From Aquirufa beregesia (GTDB taxonomy: Bacteria > Bacteroidota > Bacteroidia > Cytophagales > Spirosomataceae): a stretch of DNA of 64,000 bases. A program made the position numbers and the translations under genes. The notes beneath the pieces are model-generated. The model did not search any database. It saw only the letters and a program-made list of their open reading frames with translations, and was not told the origin of the DNA. The stretch covers positions 204,345-268,344 of the forward strand of contig NZ_SEWW01000005.1 in assembly GCF_011090385.1 (NCBI RefSeq). The letters run 5' to 3'. Below, one piece after another: positions 1 to 8,605 of this stretch (positions within the stretch are counted from its first letter, which is position 1; the number at the start of each line of letters is the position of its first letter).

Positions 1-1175
1 CTAAAAATTTGACCAATTGGGCGGCTTGGCGTCCTCTACCTGCGGGAGATGGTCAGAAATTAGCGGTTCGTTTTCAAGCGAATGGAGCGGCATTTCAAAA
101 TTACAGTTTGACATTTACTGAGCCTTGGTTAGGAGGTAAGAAGCCTAATTCATTCTCTATCGCATTAAATCGTAGTATTTCATATCCTTACCAATTTAGA
201 ACAACGGGCTATGGAGGCGGAGGCTATGGGAGTGGCGGAGGCTACGGGGGTAGTTATGGAGGTGGCTACGGAGGTTATGGTGGCTATGGTGGTTACGGAG
301 GAGCATATGGGGGCTATCAAAGTTATTCTGTGCCAGATTCATTGTTAACAGCTCACTTTAATGTGAACAGTATTACTTTCAGTTTAGGAAAGCGTTTAAA
401 ATGGCCAGATGATTATTTCTCTTTGAGCCACTCATTATCATTTTCTCAATATGATGTAGATCGTTATTATACTTGGGCTTACCCACAAGGTATTTCCACT
501 TCAGTAACTTTCATGACAAATTTCTCTCGAAATAGTATTGATAACCCTACATTTGCTCGTTCAGGATCTAGTTTTTCCATGACAGCATCATTAACACCTC
601 CTTACTCTTTGTTGGGCGGGAATAAAACGGGCCAACTCATTGAGTACCATAAATGGATGTTGGATGCAAGCTGGTTTAGTCCATTGGCAGGTAAATTTAT
701 CTTACATACGCGAGCTCACTTAGGTTTCTTAGGGTCTTATGGGGGGAAGGAGACTACTCGATTTGAGCGTTTCGATCTAGGTGGTTCAGGAATGGTGCAA
801 GGTTTCTCATTCAACCGAGATATTGTTGGATTGAGAGGTTATAAAGATCGTGTTATTGGACCATCTGGATCTTATGGAAACGGAGGGGTTGCATATAATA
901 AATTTGTCATGGAGGTCCGTTATCCTGTATCCTTGAATCCATCGGCTACTATTTTCGTATTGGGTTTTGCTGAAGGAGGAAACAACTTCTCTACACTATC
1001 AGATTACAATCCATTTAATTTGTATAAGTCAGCAGGTTTTGGAGCACGTATATTCATGCCAGCCTTTGGTATGATTGGTATTGATTATGGTTTTGGATTT
1101 GATAAACCTAGACCGGGTGACTCTGATTTTGGACGTCAGGCCTTTACCTTCTCTATTGGTCAGCAGATTAGATAG
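1..1175 (+). CDS. bamA: BamA/Omp85 outer-membrane assembly factor, C-terminal barrel (5' truncated by window)
   Basis: The reading frame is open from base 3, so the gene starts upstream of the window. The visible part is the membrane beta-barrel of an Omp85 protein: alternating aromatic strands, the GLRGY-type segment near residues 274-278, and a terminal strand ending FTFSIGQQIR, consistent with a C-terminal barrel signal. BamA folds and inserts beta-barrel proteins into the outer membrane. A 37-residue Gly/Tyr-rich stretch interrupts an early extracellular loop. Two OmpH/Skp-type periplasmic chaperone genes follow 17 and 30 nt apart, as expected of this gene neighbourhood. The POTRA domains are outside the window, so BamA rather than another Omp85 member is inferred from context and strand pattern. 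Confidence 0.88.
   Translation, partial: KNLTNWAAWRPLPAGDGQKLAVRFQANGAAFQNYSLTFTEPWLGGKKPNSFSIALNRSISYPYQFRTTGYGGGGYGSGGGYGGSYGGGYGGYGGYGGYGGAYGGYQSYSVPDSLLTAHFNVNSITFSLGKRLKWPDDYFSLSHSLSFSQYDVDRYYTWAYPQGISTSVTFMTNFSRNSIDNPTFARSGSSFSMTASLTPPYSLLGGNKTGQLIEYHKWMLDASWFSPLAGKFILHTRAHLGFLGSYGGKETTRFERFDLGGSGMVQGFSFNRDIVGLRGYKDRVIGPSGSYGNGGVAYNKFVMEVRYPVSLNPSATIFVLGFAEGGNNFSTLSDYNPFNLYKSAGFGARIFMPAFGMIGIDYGFGFDKPRPGDSDFGRQAFTFSIGQQIR
207..317 (+). repeat. Gly/Tyr-rich low-complexity repeat inside bamA
   Basis: In-frame array of short GGY and GGGY units (37 residues of Gly, Tyr and a few Ser/Ala). At the DNA level these are imperfect 9-12 bp units such as GGCTATGGTGGT. It falls between two barrel strands, so an extracellular loop is the likely location. 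Confidence 0.85.
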
Positions 1176-1192
1176 TGATTTAGCAGCATACA

Positions 1193-1756
1193 ATGAAAAA
1201 GTCGATTTTTTTCTTAATTTTGATGCTTACGGTGCTAGGACAAAGGTCTTTTGCCCAGAAATTTGGATACATTGATACGGAATTTATTACTTCTAAAATG
1301 CCAGAATACAAACAAGTTCAAGGCAAGATAGATCAAATGACCAAACAATGGATCCAGGAGATTTCAAACAAAAACGAGGAAGTCGCCAAATTAGAACGAG
1401 ACTATAAATTAGAAGAATTATTGTTGACCGAAGATTTACGTCAACAAAGATTAAGTATCATTCGTCAAAAGGACAATGAAGCGAAGTCCTTTCAAAATAA
1501 GATATTCGGCACAGAAGGGGAATTGTTTAAGTTCAAACAGGCAGCTTTGAAACCTATCTTGGATGAAGTATCCAAGGCGGTAGAAAAAGTTGTCCGACAA
1601 AAGAGATTAGATTTCCTATTTGATAAAGCAAATGACGGTTTGGCTATGATTTATACCAATCCGGTACACGACTATTCTGATTATGTATTGGAAGAATTGG
1701 GATTGGAATTAGATCCTAATTTGGTCGATAAAGCAACAGATAAATTAAACAAGTAA
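1193..1756 (+). CDS. OmpH/Skp family periplasmic chaperone (first of two)
   Basis: A protein of 187 residues with an N-terminal signal peptide (hydrophobic IFFLILMLTVLG, cleavage near SFA-QK), followed by the KFGYIDTEFI start typical of OmpH/Skp proteins and a long charged coiled coil (about residues 35-125). Skp-type proteins hold unfolded outer-membrane proteins in the periplasm and pass them to BamA. It begins 17 nt after the bamA stop and is followed by a second OmpH copy, so the three are probably one operon. Family assignment rests on length, signal peptide and coiled-coil layout. Confidence 0.87.
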   Translation: MKKSIFFLILMLTVLGQRSFAQKFGYIDTEFITSKMPEYKQVQGKIDQMTKQWIQEISNKNEEVAKLERDYKLEELLLTEDLRQQRLSIIRQKDNEAKSFQNKIFGTEGELFKFKQAALKPILDEVSKAVEKVVRQKRLDFLFDKANDGLAMIYTNPVHDYSDYVLEELGLELDPNLVDKATDKLNK

Positions 1757-1786
1757 AAGAAAATTAATAATCAATTAAACTCACGT

Positions 1787-2389
1787 ATGAAAACCAAATT
1801 TTTGTTGGCCATGGGCCTAGTGTTCGGAATGGCTGTAATGCCTCTTAAGGCGCAGATTAAGATCGGATTTATCAATGCAGATTACATATTAAGTCAAATG
1901 CCTGAAGCTAAACAAGTGGAGGAAGATTTGAAAAATACGCAAAAGCAATATGAAACTTTGTACCAAGGAAAGGTGAAAGACTTTCAAGATAAATTGGCAG
2001 TATTTGAGAAATTACCAGCTAGCACAGCTGATATTATCAAGCAAGACAGAGAAAAAGAATTGCAGAATTTACAAACTTCTATTCAGGAGTTTCAACAAAA
2101 TTCTCAATCTTCTTTGCAAAAGAAACAAGCACAATTGTTACAACCTTTGTTGAAGAAAATTGAAGAAAATATGCATGCGGTGGCTAATGAAAATGCATAT
2201 ACTTATGTTTTCAATTATGATGCAGGTATGGGAACAGCCCCTATCTTGTTACACTACCCAGCTGATGCTAGCATCTCTGACTTGGTGTTGAAGAAAATGG
2301 GAATTACTCCTAAGCCAGTAACGGCAACTCCAGCTGCTGCGACGACGACTCCAGCAACGAAAACGGCTACTCCGGCTACGAAGAAATAA
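1787..2389 (+). CDS. OmpH/Skp family periplasmic chaperone (second of two)
   Basis: A 200-residue paralogue of the preceding gene. It has a signal peptide ending PLKA-Q, the IKIGFINADYILSQMPEAKQ start (compare KFGYIDTEFITSKMPEYKQ in its neighbour), a central coiled coil, and a C-terminal tail of Ala/Thr/Pro repeats (about residues 176-200) absent from the first copy. The role is presumably periplasmic holding of outer-membrane proteins for BamA. A strong intrinsic terminator 17 nt after the stop ends the operon. Confidence 0.87.
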   Translation: MKTKFLLAMGLVFGMAVMPLKAQIKIGFINADYILSQMPEAKQVEEDLKNTQKQYETLYQGKVKDFQDKLAVFEKLPASTADIIKQDREKELQNLQTSIQEFQQNSQSSLQKKQAQLLQPLLKKIEENMHAVANENAYTYVFNYDAGMGTAPILLHYPADASISDLVLKKMGITPKPVTATPAAATTTPATKTATPATKK

Positions 2390-2406
2390 GCTAATTTATA
2401 CCATAT

Positions 2407-2440
2407 AAAAGGGTGCAAGTCAAACTTGCACCCTTTTTTT
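2407..2440 (+). terminator. Intrinsic terminator after bamA-ompH-ompH
   Basis: Stem AAAAGGGTGCAAG / CTTGCACCCTTTT with a short TCAAA loop, followed by a T run. Confidence 0.9.
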
Positions 2441-2515
2441 ATGTCTAATGAAGAAGCTGATAAATTTTGGCTAGAGCCTATTTATCAATATGTTTAAGTG
2501 GGAATTTTTTAACTT

Positions 2516-2548
2516 AGATTTGTCAACTTTTCAAAAGTTGACAAATCT
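2516..2548. repeat. Perfect 33-bp palindrome (dispersed family, copy 1)
   Basis: Arm AGATTTGTCAACTTTT, single central C, then the exact reverse complement. It lies between convergent operons and has no T run of its own. Almost identical in plan to the copy at 61961-61993. Confidence 0.85.
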
Positions 2549-2619
2549 CTAAGCAATATTGAATATTGAATATTCAAAAATCAATACTCATGAATACCAT
2601 AATAACCCCCAAGAGGTAT

Positions 2620-3954
2620 TTATGATTTACCACCTTGGTATTTATTCTTTTTCCAACCTGTATAAGGTGTCGAATTTTTTGTCGCTGTAGCAGCCGAGGA
2701 ATTAACCCCTGCCGGAGCTCCCGTTCGTGGCGTACCACTGTTTCTATGGGATGATGTAGCTCCTGCCGCTCTAGGTGGGCGCTGAGGCTTCACAGCTTTC
2801 TTAGCAATGGTATGATTCATTAATGGATAAGGATGATCCTCTATAACAGGGATTTGCTTTCCAATTAATTTTTGAATATCCCTTAAGTATTCTTTCTCCT
2901 CTGCTTCACAAAAACCTATAGCAATGCCACTAGCTCCCGCTCTTCCAGTACGACCTATTCGGTGTACATACGATTCGGGAATGTTGGGCAGCTCATAGTT
3001 GATCACGTGTGTTAATTCATCAATATCAATTCCTCGAGCCGCAATATCGGTTGCAACTAGTACACGAGTAAGTTTGGATTTGAAATTATTCAAGGCTGTT
3101 TGTCTCGCATTCTGCGACTTGTTTCCATGAATAGCTTGAGAATTTACTCCCGCCTTGCTCAAATCTTTAGCCACTCGATCAGCACCATGTTTTGTTCTAG
3201 TGAAAACTAGAGCTCTTTCAATGGATTTATCCTTTAGAATATCAATCAATAATTTTCGCTTGTTATCCTTATCTACAAAATAAACCACTTGATTGATGGT
3301 ATTAGCTGTAGATGATACGGGGGTAACTTCCACTTTAGAAGGATTATGCAGTATGCTATTGGCCAATTCTACGATGGCAGGTGGCATAGTAGCCGAAAAG
3401 AACAAAGATTGTCTTCTCTGCGGCAAACGAGCAATGACTTTCTTGACATCATGAACAAAGCCCATATCCAACATACGGTCAGCTTCATCCAATACAAAAA
3501 ATTGAATATTTTGAAGGCTGATAATTTTTTGATTCATTAAGTCTAATAAACGCCCAGGTGTTGCTACTAATATGTCCACACCAGCACGTAGAGACTCTAC
3601 TTGACTATGCTGACTTACTCCTCCAAATATCACTTTATAACGCAAATTGGTATTTCTACCATAACTCTCAAAACTTTCACCAATTTGAATGGCTAATTCC
3701 CGAGTAGGCGTTAAAATAAGACTTCTAATCAGTCTTTTACCAGCAGGTAAGTGCTTATCTTGAGTAAGCAGTTGAATGATGGGTATCGCAAATGCAGCTG
3801 TCTTACCCGTGCCTGTTTGTGCACAACCCAATAAATCTTTTCTGTCCAATACCAATGGAATGGCTTTGGCCTGAATAGGAGTTGGGGTGGTATAACCTTC
3901 TGATTCTAAAGCCTTCAGAATAGGCTCAATTAACTTTAAATTTTCAAATGACAT
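2620..3954 (-). CDS. rhlE: DEAD-box RNA helicase, RhlE type
   Basis: A protein of 444 residues with the full DEAD-box motif set in order: Q motif with PTPIQ (about 24-28), AQTGTGKT Walker A (45-52), PTRELA, DEAD (156-159), SAT (187-189), and HRIGRTGRAG in the second RecA domain. The C-terminal tail after about residue 385 is basic and low in complexity (Pro, Thr, Ser, Arg), as in RhlE-group helicases. It unwinds short RNA duplexes in ribosome assembly or mRNA turnover. Monocistronic: the next gene on this strand (dps) is upstream, with an 88-nt gap holding no clear terminator. Confidence 0.95.
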   Translation of the reverse strand: MSFENLKLIEPILKALESEGYTTPTPIQAKAIPLVLDRKDLLGCAQTGTGKTAAFAIPIIQLLTQDKHLPAGKRLIRSLILTPTRELAIQIGESFESYGRNTNLRYKVIFGGVSQHSQVESLRAGVDILVATPGRLLDLMNQKIISLQNIQFFVLDEADRMLDMGFVHDVKKVIARLPQRRQSLFFSATMPPAIVELANSILHNPSKVEVTPVSSTANTINQVVYFVDKDNKRKLLIDILKDKSIERALVFTRTKHGADRVAKDLSKAGVNSQAIHGNKSQNARQTALNNFKSKLTRVLVATDIAARGIDIDELTHVINYELPNIPESYVHRIGRTGRAGASGIAIGFCEAEEKEYLRDIQKLIGKQIPVIEDHPYPLMNHTIAKKAVKPQRPPRAAGATSSHRNSGTPRTGAPAGVNSSAATATKNSTPYTGWKKNKYQGGKS

Positions 3955-4042
3955 AGTGCCTTTTTGTTTATCGACCGGATTGTTTTGATTTCTTGATCAC
4001 CGGTCGGACGAAAAGGAACTCGTTGTCTAAAATGTAGACGGA

Positions 4043-4519
4043 TTATTTTTTAAGAAATGCAGCAAACATCCATATTAATTTCTCTTGCTCGCGAATGTAA
4101 TCGCTCATCAGGGCATTTGTACCTTCATCTTGGGCATCGGAAGCTAAATTCAATAATTCTCTTTCTAATACAATAAGTGCTTGAAAACCTTCTAATATAT
4201 GAGATAAAGCTTCTTTTCCATTGGATATATGCTTCACTTCCTTGATGGTCGCATGAGCTACATAATCTGTGAAAGAATGCAATGGAGTATGACCCAAAGT
4301 CAGAATTCGCTCAGCTATTTCATCAATTTTTAATAAAGCATCATTGTAAATTTCTTCAAATTTCAAATGCAGTTCAAAGAATTTTTCACCTGAAATATTC
4401 CAGTGAAAACCCCTTGCATTGATATAAAGTATTTGATAATCAGCTAAAAGAATATTCAATTTAGCTGCTAGTTCTTCTGATTTTTGACTGTCTAGTCCGA
4501 TGAGGTTCGTGTTAGCCAT
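4043..4519 (-). CDS. dps: Dps-family DNA-protecting ferritin-like protein
   Basis: 158 residues. The Dps ferroxidase ligands are present with canonical spacing: His39 (in FHWN), His51, Asp66 and Glu70 (DEIAE). Dps assembles a dodecamer that oxidises and stores iron using hydrogen peroxide and protects DNA. The upstream gap contains two inverted repeats (4555-4597 and 4637-4658), but I see no defined Fur or PerR box. It is transcribed alone or as the last gene after the TSUP transporter. Confidence 0.93.
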   Translation of the reverse strand: MANTNLIGLDSQKSEELAAKLNILLADYQILYINARGFHWNISGEKFFELHLKFEEIYNDALLKIDEIAERILTLGHTPLHSFTDYVAHATIKEVKHISNGKEALSHILEGFQALIVLERELLNLASDAQDEGTNALMSDYIREQEKLIWMFAAFLKK

Positions 4520-4636
4520 GTTGATGAAAATGAATGTTATGCTGATAGTTCAAACGGCAAGTCTTGTTAATTGGTTCAATTGACAGGATTGAGCTTGCCT
4601 AATTTTCTGCAATTTCGTCATAATTCAGCTGGAAAT

Positions 4637-4658
4637 ACATTTTTTAACAAAAAAATGT
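4637..4658. repeat. AT-rich hairpin between TSUP gene and dps
   Basis: ACATTTTTT, AAC spacer, AAAAAAATGT. It could work as a weak bidirectional terminator for the TSUP gene that reads toward dps. A second imperfect inverted repeat (GGCAAG ... CTTGCC) spans 4555-4597. Confidence 0.45.
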
Positions 4659-4683
4659 CGATTGAATTGGAATGACAAAAATG

Positions 4684-5412
4684 TTAATCCTGGAAATAAT
4701 GGATGGTTTGTATCACTGTGGTGATGATAATGACTGACAAAACAAGGTAATGAAAAGCTTTTTCTGAAATTTTAGTCAAAATAATCTTACCCAAATAAGT
4801 GCCTACTATGCTGATAATGATTAAAAAGGGGATCAAAATTATATGTTCCTGATGAAAATACCCTTGAGAAATATACACCGCCGCCCTACTTAAATCAACT
4901 CCAAAATCAATAACCGCTGAAGTAGCTATGAATACATCCTTTTCCAATTGAAAGGCGGCTAAGGTAATTCCTCGGATAGCTCCTCCTGTACCTATTAAGC
5001 CGGCTAAAAAGCCAGAAATAGCCCCACCCGTATACAAATTTCGATTATTCTTTTGGATTCTGTTATGGGCGCCTGACATCAAGTAAATGGACAAAGCCAA
5101 TATGATGATGTTCATGCTAAGTTCAATCTTTTTTTGAGGGATATAGTTCGTGAGTAATGCTCCTAGTATAACAAATAAAACAGCAGGGATACCCAATTTT
5201 AATACGATGTTTTTGTCTATTCCATTTCTGAACAATAGAATTTTAGAAGTATTGCTAAATACATGAAAGACGGCCGTAACACCCAGCACAATTTTGAAAT
5301 CTAAAACCAAGGATGCTAGAGGTACAAACAAAATGGATGACCCAAAGCCACTGACCGTTCCGATAATTTCGGCTAATAGGGCTAAAAAAAAGAAGAGGCT
5401 ATAGGTTTCCAT
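4684..5412 (-). CDS. TSUP-family (TauE/SafE-like) membrane transporter
   Basis: 242 residues, almost entirely hydrophobic with about eight predicted membrane segments in two homologous halves. Each half carries a Gly-rich entrance motif of the TauE/SafE family: VSGFGSSILFVPL near the N-terminus and ISGFLAGLIGTGGAIRG near residues 133-149. TSUP proteins export sulfite, sulfoacetate or related anions; the substrate here cannot be read from the sequence. The next gene upstream on the strand, lspA, starts a separate functional group. Confidence 0.85.
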   Translation of the reverse strand: METYSLFFFLALLAEIIGTVSGFGSSILFVPLASLVLDFKIVLGVTAVFHVFSNTSKILLFRNGIDKNIVLKLGIPAVLFVILGALLTNYIPQKKIELSMNIIILALSIYLMSGAHNRIQKNNRNLYTGGAISGFLAGLIGTGGAIRGITLAAFQLEKDVFIATSAVIDFGVDLSRAAVYISQGYFHQEHIILIPFLIIISIVGTYLGKIILTKISEKAFHYLVLSVIIITTVIQTIHYFQD

Positions 5413-5441
5413 TCTTCAATATAACAAATACCTGTTAAAAT

Positions 5442-6092
5442 CTAATGAGTAGCATTTTCCCCTTCGGAGGATTCCATGGATTCAGGATCTGTTGTAGAAA
5501 CCTTTTCTACTTCATGTTTTTCCAAAAACTTATTTTGAAAGAGTAGAAAAAGTACCACCCCACAGAAAATGGAAGCATCCGCAAAGTTGAAGATGGGTGT
5601 AGAATAATAACTTCCTCCCCAAATGGGTACCCAATTAGGTAAAATACCTTCCCATACATCAAAGAAAAACATGTCGATAACTTGTCCATGAAACCAGGTC
5701 ATGGGAGCATTGGCAGGAGCATTATTAAACCAAACACCATAGAAAATGGAATCGATTAAATTGCCGATGGCCCCTCCTAATATTAAACCCATGCAAACTA
5801 ATAAACCCGCATGCATTTTTTTCTTGGTGAAACTGTAGAGATAATACCCTATGCCGAACATCGCAATAATGCGGAAACTTGTCAGCATGAATTTGCCATA
5901 AATAGTTCCTAGCTGTATCCCAAAAGCCATACCTGGGTTCAAGGTATAATGTAATTTGAAATAACTACCCAAGAGTTCTATTTGACCAAAATAACCGGGC
6001 TCCATGAAAAAATGTACCGATAATTTAATGGCTTGATCTATCAATATAATGGCAATGCTGACTAAAAAGTAGCGGTAATTTTTTAACGTCAT
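5442..6092 (-). CDS. lspA: Lipoprotein signal peptidase (signal peptidase II)
   Basis: 216 residues with four membrane segments and both catalytic aspartates in their motifs: GGAIGNLIDS and FNFADASIF. LspA cleaves prolipoprotein signal peptides ahead of the lipidated cysteine. The protein is longer than proteobacterial LspA (about 165) because of a segment between the two aspartates (FNNAPANAP through WGGSYYS) and a charged C-terminal tail; I believe this is usual for Bacteroidota. The ATG overlaps the end of the proline dehydrogenase gene by 4 nt, so translation is probably coupled. Confidence 0.95.
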   Translation of the reverse strand: MTLKNYRYFLVSIAIILIDQAIKLSVHFFMEPGYFGQIELLGSYFKLHYTLNPGMAFGIQLGTIYGKFMLTSFRIIAMFGIGYYLYSFTKKKMHAGLLVCMGLILGGAIGNLIDSIFYGVWFNNAPANAPMTWFHGQVIDMFFFDVWEGILPNWVPIWGGSYYSTPIFNFADASIFCGVVLFLLFQNKFLEKHEVEKVSTTDPESMESSEGENATH

Positions 6093-7288
6093 AGGTTTTT
6101 TCTTCGGCTCACTTCTTTTTGTAAAAGGGCAAACTCTCTTGAAGTTTGACCCGCAATGGAGCTATTTTCTTCAGCTCGACGGAATAAATAGGGCATAACA
6201 GCAGAAACAGGCCCGTAAGGTACATATTTGGCTACGTTATATCCTGAGGATGCAAGGTTATAAGAAATATTATCTGACATGCCCAATAATTGTGCAAAAT
6301 AGATATGCGGATGATTTTGTGTAATTCCTTTTTCTTCCATCCACTGACAAAGTAATTGGCAACTATGCTCATTGTGTGTACCAACACAGAAATGAACTTG
6401 TTCTAAATGATCCAAGCAGGCTTGAATTCCTACATTGAAATCACGATCAGTGGCTTCCTTTTCCTTGTGTAAAGGTTCTGAGTATTCATCTTCATGAGCT
6501 CTCAAGCGCTCTTTTTCCAAATAGGCACCACGCACTAATTTAACTCCCAAGAAATAGGATTGATCCATAGCCACCTGAATGGCATGATGTAGATTCTCCA
6601 ACATATCAATGCGATACATTTGAAAGGTGTTGAAAATAATGGCCGTCTTTAGATTGTAGCGCTGCATCATTTCATAGCATAATTCATCGATGGTATTTTG
6701 AATCCAACTTTCCTCCGCATCAATGAATAATCGTACTTGTTGTTGGTATGCTTCTTGGCAAATATCAATTAAATATTCCTTGCTTTTTAAGAAGTCAATT
6801 TCCTCTTCTTCCGTTAATCCTTTTTCCGTTTGGTATTTTTCTAATAACTCGCTATTGAAAATCCCCGTCATTTTGAAAACTGCATAGGGTATAGCGCTAC
6901 TTTCGTGTGACTGGATGATTGTTTTAAGGATTTCATTTTTAGTTAATTGGAAAGATTTGTCGTTTTCTTCCCCCTCAACCGAATAATCAAGGATTGTGCC
7001 AATGTGAGCTTTATCCAGTTCTTGGATGGTAGTTTGACACTCCTGTATAGATTCTCCTCCGCAAAATTGACCAAAAAGAGTAGTTTTTATTATTTTTTTA
7101 ACAGGTAAATGCAAGAAAAGGAATAATTTGATGAAAAAAGTCCCTAACTTTACAAGCCAATTTTGATTCATTATCGCAAATATCCAATAGGACTTGCGAA
7201 GTTGAAAATCACTTTTAGAAGCAAAGGCGATTTGGGTGTCCTCAAAAGATAGCTTTTTCAAGTTTTTCGAAGATGTTTGGTGGGTCAT
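6089..7288 (-). CDS. Proline dehydrogenase
   Basis: 399 residues of the PRODH TIM-barrel type. Visible signatures include the VKLVRGAYLEKE strand, which in this family carries substrate- and FAD-contacting residues, the CVGTHNEHS segment and the C-terminal YLFRRAEENSS helix, whose arginine pair binds the proline carboxylate. It oxidises L-proline to pyrroline-5-carboxylate using FAD; no P5C dehydrogenase domain is fused. A -7 type promoter element (TATATTTG) lies at 7313-7306 on this strand, about 18 nt before the start codon. It is the first gene of a two-gene unit with lspA. Confidence 0.92.
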   Translation of the reverse strand: MTHQTSSKNLKKLSFEDTQIAFASKSDFQLRKSYWIFAIMNQNWLVKLGTFFIKLFLFLHLPVKKIIKTTLFGQFCGGESIQECQTTIQELDKAHIGTILDYSVEGEENDKSFQLTKNEILKTIIQSHESSAIPYAVFKMTGIFNSELLEKYQTEKGLTEEEEIDFLKSKEYLIDICQEAYQQQVRLFIDAEESWIQNTIDELCYEMMQRYNLKTAIIFNTFQMYRIDMLENLHHAIQVAMDQSYFLGVKLVRGAYLEKERLRAHEDEYSEPLHKEKEATDRDFNVGIQACLDHLEQVHFCVGTHNEHSCQLLCQWMEEKGITQNHPHIYFAQLLGMSDNISYNLASSGYNVAKYVPYGPVSAVMPYLFRRAEENSSIAGQTSREFALLQKEVSRRKNL

Positions 7289-7401
7289 TTTTTTTAAATT
7301 GCCTGCAAATATAAGTGAATAAAATTTAACCGAATCTGTAACACAAGAATATTAATATTAAAACAGTTTTGAGCTTAGGCTCTTTTAATCTATCCAAATT
7401 T

Positions 7402-8496
7402 ATGAATGCCAATTTAGAAGTAGTGCCGATGCAAGAATGGATTCAGACAGATGGCAAGCCGCTTATCATTGCGGGACCTTGTTCTGCTGAAACTGAGGAT
7501 CAAGTATTAGAGACAGCCCGTCGTATTAAAGCGGAAGGCTATGCGCATATTATGCGTGCTGGTGTTTGGAAACCTCGTACTCGTCCAGGAAGCTTTGAAG
7601 GCATGGGAGAGCCAGCTTTAAAGTGGTTGGTTGAAGCAAAGAAAGAAACAGGTTTGCCATTAGCTATTGAAGTAGCAACTCCAGAGCATATTGAGTTAGC
7701 TTTGAAGTATGGTGTAGATGTTTTGTGGATTGGTGCTCGTACTACCGTTAACCCGTTTAACGTACAAGACCTAGCTGATGCTTTGAAAGGAGTAGATATC
7801 CCTGTATTGGTGAAAAATCCAGTTAACCCAGATTTAGCTCTTTGGGTTGGTGCATTCGAACGTTTACAAGGATCGGGAATTAAAAAATTAGGGGCTATTC
7901 ACCGTGGTTTTTCTAATGCGCAAGAAACGAAATACCGTAACTCACCAATGTGGGCTATGGCCGTTGAATTGAAGCGTTTATTCCCTCAAATGCCAATGAT
8001 CGGCGATCCATCTCACATGGCTGGAAAGCGTGCTTTGTTGATGGAATTGTCACAACGTATCTTGGATTTGAATTACGATGGTATGATCATCGAAACTCAC
8101 CGTGATCCTGATGCTGCTTGGTCAGATGCTTCACAACAAGTTACTCCAGAGAAATTAGGGGAGATGTTACGTGAATTAGAAGTTAGAAATGCTAGTTATG
8201 GTGCTGATTTCTCGGATGAATTGGCGGCATTGCGTGAGAAAATTGATAATATTGACCGTGAATTATTAGAAGTGTTAACGGCACGTATGGCTGTGGTGGA
8301 AAAACTAGGTGAATACAAGCGTGATAATAATGTAGCTGTTTTGCAATTAGATCGTTGGAAGCAATTACATGGCGATCGTGCCAATCAAGCAAAAGGTTTA
8401 GGTTTATATCCGGAGTTTGTAGAAGAATTATTCAAATTGGTTCACTTAGAATCTATCCGTAAACAAACGGAAGTAATGAATTCGGCTACAGCTTAA
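7402..8496 (+). CDS. aroF: Bifunctional DAHP synthase / chorismate mutase
   Basis: Start set at ATG 7402; an in-frame TTG at 7369 would add 11 residues unlike the family. The N-terminal 260 or so residues form a KDO8PS-like (type I beta) DAHP synthase: IAGPCSAE, MRAGVWKPRTRPGSFEG, NPVNPDLALW, GDPSHMAGKR. The C-terminal 90 residues are an AroQ-type chorismate mutase (LREKIDNIDRELLEVLTARM). It therefore combines entry to the shikimate pathway with the prephenate branch, and the mutase domain commonly mediates feedback inhibition. aroB, the next shikimate enzyme, lies at 11.9 kb but is not co-transcribed. Confidence 0.95.
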   Translation: MNANLEVVPMQEWIQTDGKPLIIAGPCSAETEDQVLETARRIKAEGYAHIMRAGVWKPRTRPGSFEGMGEPALKWLVEAKKETGLPLAIEVATPEHIELALKYGVDVLWIGARTTVNPFNVQDLADALKGVDIPVLVKNPVNPDLALWVGAFERLQGSGIKKLGAIHRGFSNAQETKYRNSPMWAMAVELKRLFPQMPMIGDPSHMAGKRALLMELSQRILDLNYDGMIIETHRDPDAAWSDASQQVTPEKLGEMLRELEVRNASYGADFSDELAALREKIDNIDRELLEVLTARMAVVEKLGEYKRDNNVAVLQLDRWKQLHGDRANQAKGLGLYPEFVEELFKLVHLESIRKQTEVMNSATA

Positions 8497-8519
8497 TCAA
8501 TATCTTGATAATAAAGCTT

Positions 8520-8556
8520 TAAAGGCCAGTAAATGATATCATTTGCTGGCCTTTTT
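8520..8556 (+). terminator. Intrinsic terminator after DAHP synthase gene
   Basis: AAAGGCCAG ... CTGGCCTTTTTT with an AT-rich loop (the inner bases AAATGA/TCATTT extend the stem). Confidence 0.85.
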
Positions 8557-8562
8557 TCGTTT

Positions 8563-8593
8563 ACCTCGACAGCGTTTCAAACGCTGTCGAGGT
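8563..8593. repeat. Perfect 31-bp palindrome (dispersed family, copy 2)
   Basis: Arm ACCTCGACAGCGTTT, central C, exact reverse complement. It follows the terminator and shares the GACAGCGTT core with the copy at 14210-14242. Confidence 0.85.
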
Positions 8594-8605
8594 TTAGGAT
8601 TTTAT

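Noticed and set aside
207..317. Tandem repeat that might be a CRISPR array
   Set aside because: Units are in-frame Gly/Tyr codons within bamA; there are no spacers. No CRISPR array is visible in the window.
4555..4597. Fur/PerR-type operator upstream of dps
   Set aside because: There is an imperfect inverted repeat, but it does not match a Fur or PerR box pattern I could defend.
8192..8392. Antisense ORFs over aroF, pdhB, gltX, sdhA and similar long genes
   Set aside because: They are mirror-frame shadows of well-supported genes, with no motifs of their own.
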